A stretch of DNA of 64,000 bases from Tetrapisispora phaffii CBS 4417 (lineage: Eukaryota; Ascomycota; Saccharomycetes; Saccharomycetales; Saccharomycetaceae): positions 62,001 to 126,000 of the forward strand of contig NC_016532.1 of the NCBI RefSeq assembly GCF_000236905.1. Direction: 5' to 3'. Below the pieces are notes generated by a model that was not told the origin of the DNA, ran no database searches, and saw nothing but the letters and a program-made list of their open reading frames with translations. The translations under genes and the position numbers were made by a program. Positions 58,601 to 64,000 of the stretch are shown here, piece after piece (positions within the stretch are counted from its first letter, which is position 1; each line of letters opens with the position of its first letter).

Positions 58601-60076
58601 TTGTTGAGGATATGAAATTGTGAAGTAAGACTTTTTGCTGGCGTATTTAGATTTTTCTTGATCCATGGATTCATGGTATAAAGCCTTTGTTTTCTCGATA
58701 TCTATTTTTGACTTATAGTCAGCGATATCTTTTTGTAATTGTCTAAATTCATCTGAATTTTCCCAATAAGTCTCGAATTCTTCTGGAGTTCTTGGAACTT
58801 TATTTTCATAACCTGGTGTAATAATGTGAAAACCGTTTGGATCAGTTAAAGCAGTTAAAAATTCTGCAGTAGCTTGTCTTGGTGGACATTCATAACCCAT
58901 TTTTTTGAAATAAACTTTAGCATCTTCAATTTTACCAAAATAAATTTGTCTACCTAAATATAAGACGGTAACTTTATCGAAAGTTTGATATATATTTTCC
59001 GAAGCTTGATAAATCGTGACTAATGCAGTGGACCCTAGTAAATTGGTCATTATTCTAATAGCTTGTGCATACTCCAAAGCAGTCGAAGCGTCTAAACCCC
59101 TTGTAGCATTATCCCAACAGTAAACTGTACCTCTAGCAGCCAAAGCTTCAGCAATGGAAACTCTCTTTCTTTCACCACCAGAAACACCTCTTACGAAATC
59201 ATTACCAACAAAAGTTTGGTATGTATGTCTTAAGCCGAAGATTGTTGCATATAGATCTCTCACTGCAGCGATGTAATCTTCCTTTGGAACATTATCAACT
59301 CTCTTTGCAGGAATTTTACAAGCGATTGCAAAGTCCAAAGTTTGCTTGACAGTCAAATATGGGAAATGTACATCTAATTCACCATTATATATGACGTCAG
59401 ATTTAAATTTCTTCATCATTTCTTCCTGTGGAATCCCATCGTAAGAGATATCGCCTACAACACCACCTGCAAACTGATCGATTTCACCAGCAGCAGTTTT
59501 CAAAAACGAGGAACAACCTGCGCCTGGTCTTCCTAATACTAAGACCATCTCACCTGGTTCTGCTAGTAAATTGACATTATTTAAAATGCTCCTCATTTTC
59601 CTCTGTTTTGCTGCTCTAATGCCTTTATAGATAGTTAGTGGTAGACACAAAATATCACCAAAAGTAGTACCTTCCACAGTGGAAGCATCGACACCTTCAG
59701 CACTGACTTTCTCCATAATCACACCAGCCTTTCTGATATGAATGCCTTGTTCATTAGCACCTCTGACCATATCTGAAAAAATTTTCCTAGCGTCGAACTC
59801 TTCAGCATCATTAGCCATAGACTCAATCTCATGTAAAACATCTTCTATTGGGCCATCTCTTGTGGTTCTATGAGATAAGGTTCTTGCCAAATCTTGGACT
59901 TGAGACATAGCATCATCGCTCATAACAACAGATGATCTGTGAGATAAGGTCCTCCTTATGAAAGAACCTGACGTTCTAGCAGCCAGCACGTCATCGCTAT
60001 TGTTGCCTTTGAAAGATTCTTCAGCATCTGCAACGGATGCACTATTACTGTGAACCGAGCTTACAAAAGATGACAT
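55604..60076 (-). CDS. SNQ2: PDR-type multidrug ABC transporter Snq2
   Basis: Full-size ABCG/PDR efflux pump of the plasma membrane exporting diverse drugs. It has 1490 residues (1501 in S. cerevisiae) in the reverse order NBD1-TMD1-NBD2-TMD2. NBD1 has the degenerate Walker A GRPGAGCSS near 180, VSGGERKRVSIAEA near 295 and CWDNATRGLD near 322, as normal for this family. NBD2 has canonical GESGAGKTT near 882, the degenerate signature LNVEQRKKLSIG near 985 and LLLFLDEPTSGLD near 1010. HIRKAGVIMEKVSAEGVDAS matches Snq2 rather than Pdr5. It stands between FUR4 and GAL1, as SNQ2 stands near GAL3 in S. cerevisiae. Confidence 0.96.
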   Translation of the reverse strand: MSSFVSSVHSNSASVADAEESFKGNNSDDVLAARTSGSFIRRTLSHRSSVVMSDDAMSQVQDLARTLSHRTTRDGPIEDVLHEIESMANDAEEFDARKIFSDMVRGANEQGIHIRKAGVIMEKVSAEGVDASTVEGTTFGDILCLPLTIYKGIRAAKQRKMRSILNNVNLLAEPGEMVLVLGRPGAGCSSFLKTAAGEIDQFAGGVVGDISYDGIPQEEMMKKFKSDVIYNGELDVHFPYLTVKQTLDFAIACKIPAKRVDNVPKEDYIAAVRDLYATIFGLRHTYQTFVGNDFVRGVSGGERKRVSIAEALAARGTVYCWDNATRGLDASTALEYAQAIRIMTNLLGSTALVTIYQASENIYQTFDKVTVLYLGRQIYFGKIEDAKVYFKKMGYECPPRQATAEFLTALTDPNGFHIITPGYENKVPRTPEEFETYWENSDEFRQLQKDIADYKSKIDIEKTKALYHESMDQEKSKYASKKSYFTISYPQQVQLCVKRGFQRIYGDKTSTVINTVAAIVQAFVTGSLFYKTPSATNGAFSRGGVLYFALLYYSLIGLANINLDSRPILQKHKAYSLYHLSAEAFASTIAPMPFRLIGLTCFIIILYFLAGLHTSAGAFFTVYLFLFLCSETINGLFEMITSVCDNLAQANSIAGILMMAISMYSTYMIQLPAMHPWFKWISYVLPIRYAFESMLNAEFHGRRLDCGGTLVPSGAGYENIASENQVCAFTGSVEGQSYVLGDDYLKAYFQYEYKHTWRNFGILWCFIIGYFSIKAFLTEFKRPTVGGGDALVFKKGYKHPNSNTANDEETHDKLNLSESKEKYMTGSSSSEDDGTFEGLESTGTFVWNKVCFTIPYDGGMRMLLDNVSGFCRPGTMTALMGESGAGKTTLLNTLAQRNVGIITGDMLVNGKPIDASFERRTGYVQQQDVHIAELTVRESLQFSARMRQPQHLPDSEKMDYVERIIRVLDMDEYAEALVGGIGRGLNVEQRKKLSIGVELVAKPDLLLFLDEPTSGLDSQSSWSIIQLLKKLAASGQSILCTIHQPSATLFEQFDRLLLLKKGGQTVYFGDIGENSKDLLTYFEDHGARKCERKENPAEYILEAIGAGATASVKDDWHEIWKNSSTYKNSEIEINNMIKGLSANANSDGEGKAAQKYATSYFYQFRYVYFRTATILWRDLNYIMSKLMLHIVGGLFIGFTFYNVGTTYAGLQHALFAAFMAIVISAPSMNQIQARAIASRELFEVRESKSNMFHWSLVLITQYMSEIPYHLVFSTIFFVSLYFPLRIFFEASRSAVFYLNYCILFQLFYVGLGLMVLYMSPNLPSAAILMGLTLSFLISFCGVTQPERLMPGFWTFMWKASPYTYFVQNLVGIMLHEKPVICSKKELSYFNPPSGQTCGQYLERFLETNTGYVSNPNDTANCGYCIYSVGDEYLTYIGSSYSYLWRNFGFYWAYIGFNICAMVGVYYIVHVRGVSFISPEKISKFLKRFKK

Positions 60077-60970
60077 AGCAGCTTGAATATAAATAGATAT
60101 AGTTATATGTAAAGTTTAGTCTCTTTTCTAACTAACGCACTATTTTTCTTGCGTTTTTTCTTTCTTTCAGTACATACGTATGCTCTATGATAGCAAACAG
60201 AAGCAATACTGATAATTTTTTAAAACAACTCCTTATTTATATATGAGATGAGATAAGATTCTTGTGAGCATTATTACTATTTAGGAAGTAATGTGTAATA
60301 TAAAAATTTTATGGTAATTGCCATTAAAAGCACACAGCGAAACAAATATAGACCCGAATTGGATGGTGAGTTGAGTATTTATAGGTGTATGTTGCTGTGT
60401 GTTGTTGTGTGTTGTTGTGCATCTGGGATATTTGAAAGTTGAACTTTTTCAGATGGACGGAAATAAGAATGGCTGTGGGAGAAACCCTCTTGTTCTGTGT
60501 CCTGTTCTTTAGGGTTGTCCTGTTCGCATGCGGCTTGTAAAACGAAAAAGCGGAAATAAGGTTCCCTCTGTTACGGCTGTTGAAGCCCTGGCGGATTTTA
60601 CAGACCGACATGTTCTTGTTATTTCCGCGGGAGTATATCGCAGTAGTGGAAGACGGAGATAAAAGAGGCTCTTCCCGTCCCTGCAGAGCGACAGCAACAA
60701 CACCGACATCAATATCGTAACCGTCAAAGGTCAAAGGTCAAAGGTTGCCAAGCCCAGGTTAACAAGACTCATTGCAGGTGTGTCGACATCTGATAGGATT
60801 CATCTTCTATGGAGCTCTGCCTCATTCGGATAATGGACTTTGATTTAGTGCTATTAATGGTAACTAACTGATTGCGAGTCCGGTGTCTATGGAAGATGAA
60901 CCCTTTTCAATGGAGTTGGTGTGGTTTTCTTGTATTCTATGTTGTTCTTGTTGCGTGTATTGAGAGCTCT
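60077..60970. promoter_or_regulatory. SNQ2 promoter region / GAL1 3' flank
   Basis: 894 bases. TCCGCGGG at 60624-60631 fits the degenerate PDRE pattern TCCGYGGR bound by Pdr1/Pdr3, 548 bases upstream of SNQ2. A GTCAAAG unit is repeated three times at 60723-60743, and a GTGTTGTT-type microsatellite lies near 60390-60420. A 136-codon minus-strand frame (60324-60734) is not recognisable and spans the PDRE, so it is not called. Confidence 0.5.
60723..60743. repeat. three tandem GTCAAAG units
   Basis: Three exact 7-base copies in the SNQ2 upstream region, about 650 bases from the ATG. Possibly a regulatory array or a small microsatellite; no known factor is assigned. Confidence 0.8.
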
Positions 60971-62623
60971 TTATAATTCAAAGATGCAGCTTCCCATCGA
61001 CGGAGTCGACACTATCATTGCATTCTTCAACTCTTCTTCTGTAATGCTGGGATTATGTTTCAGATAATAGTTCTCTCTCAGCGATCTTTTGATGTTTTCG
61101 ATTTGTTCATCGGAAGACACCAAATGTACGGTGCATCCACCCCATCCTGCCCCTGTCAAACGCGAGCCGTATGAACCATTGGCAATTGCAATCTCGCACA
61201 CCTCGTCGATCTCAGGACAAGAACATTCGTATAGTTCATCGCAGGAACGTTGGCTTTCATGCATCAATCGTCCCAACTCTTTTAAAAACCGGTCCATGGA
61301 TAAATCGCCATGGAAATTGATCAGTTCGATGCATTTGATGACTCGCAGAGCCTCGGTGAAGACATGTTTCGATCTCTGGTACACCTTCAACGTCTGGAAT
61401 CTCACTGGGTTCACTAATAAGTATTCTCTTGTGAACTCATCACGGGAACAGTTCAGCAAACCGGCGAGTTCAGGAATACTGTATCCTGTGCTATGTTGAT
61501 TGTTGTCGTTGGGGAAACAGTTGTCCAGCAGGTTAATCATAGTGTTGAGCATCTGTTCTGTTCTCTTGATACTATTGTGGTCATTGGGGTTTATGAATAA
61601 CTCGCTTTCATCGTTCAGGTGTCTTGCAAAATAAGCATCCATGAAATCTCGCAAGTTGCCCTTGCTAAATGTTTGCTGCTTTCTTGTGGAGTTGAATGTC
61701 ATGTCGTAATCGTCTTCATCGTAAGTAAAACTCTCTGTCATTCGTCTATTCAGTTGGAACCCATATTTAGCAGCTAAGATGTTTGCAGCAATTGTGTCTT
61801 CAACAACCCTCAAGTTGTAATTGATTGGCCCCGTTTCGTATTTGTTCGAGGAAACCAACGTGTTTGCAATTAAAAACCTGATATTGTTTTCACTGTTAAA
61901 GACTGGCAATTCCACATTCGAAGTGGATAGCTGAGGTTTGAAATTTATAAACGACAACTTATTCGATTCGTTGCAAATAATAACTGCTGGGTCCATCGAA
62001 CCCGTGCTCACACCTATGTAATGTTCAGCACCTTCTGTGATTGCTATGAGTTCTTTCTTGCTGATGCTATACTCTGGGCCCAAATTACTTCTTATTATCA
62101 ATGCTGCAACCGTCACACACATGGCCGCACTCGAGGAAATACCACTTTCAGTAGGGATGTCACCCTTAATATAAATATATAACCCTTTTAACATTGCATT
62201 GTTAAAACGGTCGGGATATTTTTTCTTCAAGAATTTATGTGCCACTAACAGCCCACACTTGAAATAGTTCGACCAATCTGAGATCGAAGGGTCGATCGAT
62301 ATCAGCTCGCCGTTCAATGGCAAGTCGAATTTCTTTTCAGCGAACTTCTCATAGTTATCATTATAAATACTAATTGAATGACTATTTTCCAAAATTCTCA
62401 CTGCACATAATATATTTTTATTAATTGCCATTGGCAAAACAGGGAACTCCTCATAATCGATATGCTCACCAATGATATTGACCCTTCCTGGAGAAGAAAC
62501 GATGAAGTTTGGATAGTATTTGAATTTATCTTGAAATTTCAAAGTGATATCGATACATTTCTTAGTGATATCGGAAACATTTTTATTATCATTGTCTATT
62601 CTAAATACTGGTAATGATTGCAT
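60971..62623 (-). CDS. GAL1: Gal1-like galactokinase / galactose sensor with altered ATP loop
   Basis: GHMP-family protein; galactokinase makes galactose-1-phosphate, and Gal1/Gal3 proteins also relieve Gal80 repression. Length 550 (528 in S. cerevisiae Gal1). Galactose-binding residues appear intact: R47, E53, H54, D56 in GRVNIIGEHIDY, G208 and D211 in TGSMD, and Tyr in NYNLRVVE; the C-terminal GSRLTGAGWGGC is intact. Two conserved positions differ: the phosphate loop reads PTESGISSSAA, with E159 for the usual Gly, and MDQ reads MDP (P212). Both codons (62147-62149 and 61988-61990) are one base from the usual residue. It may be a weak kinase or a Gal3-like co-inducer. It is divergent from GAL10 under three Gal4 sites. 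Confidence 0.9.
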   Translation of the reverse strand: MQSLPVFRIDNDNKNVSDITKKCIDITLKFQDKFKYYPNFIVSSPGRVNIIGEHIDYEEFPVLPMAINKNILCAVRILENSHSISIYNDNYEKFAEKKFDLPLNGELISIDPSISDWSNYFKCGLLVAHKFLKKKYPDRFNNAMLKGLYIYIKGDIPTESGISSSAAMCVTVAALIIRSNLGPEYSISKKELIAITEGAEHYIGVSTGSMDPAVIICNESNKLSFINFKPQLSTSNVELPVFNSENNIRFLIANTLVSSNKYETGPINYNLRVVEDTIAANILAAKYGFQLNRRMTESFTYDEDDYDMTFNSTRKQQTFSKGNLRDFMDAYFARHLNDESELFINPNDHNSIKRTEQMLNTMINLLDNCFPNDNNQHSTGYSIPELAGLLNCSRDEFTREYLLVNPVRFQTLKVYQRSKHVFTEALRVIKCIELINFHGDLSMDRFLKELGRLMHESQRSCDELYECSCPEIDEVCEIAIANGSYGSRLTGAGWGGCTVHLVSSDEQIENIKRSLRENYYLKHNPSITEEELKNAMIVSTPSMGSCIFEL

Positions 62624-63314
62624 CTTGCTTTTACGACGTGCAGCTGTTGACGTTGAGTTGTGAATGTAGCTATTCGAAATAACTTAGAACTAGAACATAC
62701 GATAAAGAATTGACCATTATTATAGTGGTTGTTATATACAGAGATAAATATACGAATATGATGACCTTAAAATGTAAAAGTGGTAGAAGAAGCCGCAAGA
62801 ACTTGAAAAGGAAAAAAACGAAAACCACTATATCACTTGGAATTTGAAATACCAAGATTGAAAGTGAAACTTCAAATCACCTTAACATGAATAGAAGCCT
62901 GCTGATATAATAGACACGCATATGTGGAATGTAAGAACCGCCTTTCCTTCATCGATACCTCGTCAAGATATATGAATAGCAACATCCAGTTGTGATCCCA
63001 TTAAGAAGAGAACTGAGTCCGGAATCTCTGCACGAACAAGCATTGAGTCAGGATTCATTCTACCCCAGAGACATACATAACAGCTTGCACTTGAACAACC
63101 TATATATCTCTTATGCAATTTAGAGAGTGTTTAAGAAGATACTTGTTCATTGCAATCTTCAGTGTTTCTTGGTGTCCTAAGGGTCCTTTGCCTTCACTGC
63201 GGAACTGATCCATTTCCATTCCCACCATAATAGAGAGAGAGTGTTCGTAATCTGAAAATGTTCCAACGGATCTGGAAGTTCTGGTTACCCGCCTCATTGC
63301 GCGGACCGTTTCTT

Positions 63315-63331
63315 CGGATAACAGTTGTCCG
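63315..63331. promoter_or_regulatory. Gal4 binding site 1
   Basis: CGG-N11-CCG, exact, with sequence CGGATAACAGTTGTCCG and A at the central position. Confidence 0.88.
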
Positions 63332-63352
63332 TGGAAATGGCTATCATCTCCT

Positions 63353-63369
63353 CGGGTTACAGTGGTCCG
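63353..63369. promoter_or_regulatory. Gal4 binding site 2
   Basis: CGG-N11-CCG, exact: CGGGTTACAGTGGTCCG, 38 bases after site 1. Confidence 0.88.
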
Positions 63370-63404
63370 TGATCATTGTTAACATCAGTGACAATGACGA
63401 TCCA

Positions 63405-63421
63405 CGGTCTTGCGTCGACCG
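63405..63421. promoter_or_regulatory. Gal4 binding site 3
   Basis: CGG-N11-CCG, exact: CGGTCTTGCGTCGACCG, 52 bases after site 2 and about 410 bases from the GAL10 ATG. Its central base is C rather than A/T, so it may be weaker. Confidence 0.82.
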
Positions 63422-63678
63422 AACTGAACTGAAGCACACTTTAAGACTGGAATAGTGAAAAATATCGAAATGGTATACCAAGAGTATACGGAATTGTAAG
63501 AACTTTATAGGTTTTTACTATGTTAAAGCTATTAAAATTAAAGGTTTATTAAGTCATCTTGAATATTCAGTGAGGAGCGACCATTAACCATTGAGGTCTT
63601 GCGTGATCAGCAGCTGAGTTTTATTAGAATCGATCTTCATTTGTCTTGTTGCTCGTCGTTGTCTTTTTTTATTTTCTA

Positions 63679-63698
63679 ATATATATATATATATATAT
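63679..63698. repeat. (AT)10 dinucleotide run
   Basis: Ten AT units about 130 bases upstream of the GAL10 start; may act as TATA element and is prone to length variation. Confidence 0.8.
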
Positions 63699-63816
63699 GG
63701 GGTTGATATATTTTTATTTGAATTATTCCAACTCTCATTTTCATTTTACTGTTATCTTGATCTAATTTATTGTCAACTTCAAACTATGGTAAAACAATAA
63801 AATTATAAAACAATAA

Positions 63817-64000
<184 letters not shown>

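Noticed and set aside
60592..60607. Gal4-like site downstream of GAL1
   Set aside because: The spacer is 10, not 11 bases, so it does not fit Gal4; at best a Put3-type spacing.
60324..60734. 136-codon minus-strand frame upstream of SNQ2
   Set aside because: No similarity or domain; low-complexity composition; it spans the likely regulatory region, so chance is more likely.

Overview
The window is nuclear DNA of a budding yeast of the family Saccharomycetaceae. Protein-level matches to Saccharomyces cerevisiae are recognisable for almost every long reading frame, all genes are intronless, intergenic gaps are short and the sequence is AT-rich (about 37% GC in a sampled coding line) apart from one island. 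I found no tRNA, rRNA, LTR, centromere or CRISPR array. Product names rest on my reading of the sequences and on conserved neighbours; no database search was run.

Left part (1-29.7 kb). DBP10, MET22, GPR1, RIB2, NAT1, RTG1, SIR2/HST1, PRP11, NUF2, NBA1, MTF2, FAD1, MRP10, SDH5, NPC2, SIT4 and THP1 follow each other in an order and orientation that zips together two S. cerevisiae regions (YDL031-047 and YOL064-072). Those regions are sister tracks of the whole-genome duplication, so the species most likely branched off before that duplication. RIB2 and SIR2/HST1 are then single ancestors of duplicated pairs. NPC2-SIT4-THP1 lie in a GC-rich island (58-65% in sampled lines).

Middle part (30-38 kb). 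UPF3, PRP38, MRPL25, PEX8 and PAC10 match the YGR072-078 block, with DSC2 (normally next to THP1) sitting inside it. PDX3 starts a third block.

Right part (37.6-64 kb). PDX3, RPL4, RKM3, ETR1, OLA1, CHS2, CHS3, FUR4, SNQ2, GAL1 and the start of GAL10 combine the S. cerevisiae YBR019-038 and YDR011 regions. CHS2 and CHS3 are tandem here. The GAL1-GAL10 promoter has three exact Gal4 sites, so the galactose switch looks intact, but the GAL1 protein carries two unusual changes in conserved galactokinase motifs.

Most notable: a GAL1 protein with a disrupted nucleotide-binding loop; a palindromic Mcm1 site upstream of CHS2; several long, almost gapless palindromes between genes; a possible leaky-scanning start arrangement in RIB2; and the GC island beside a synteny break.
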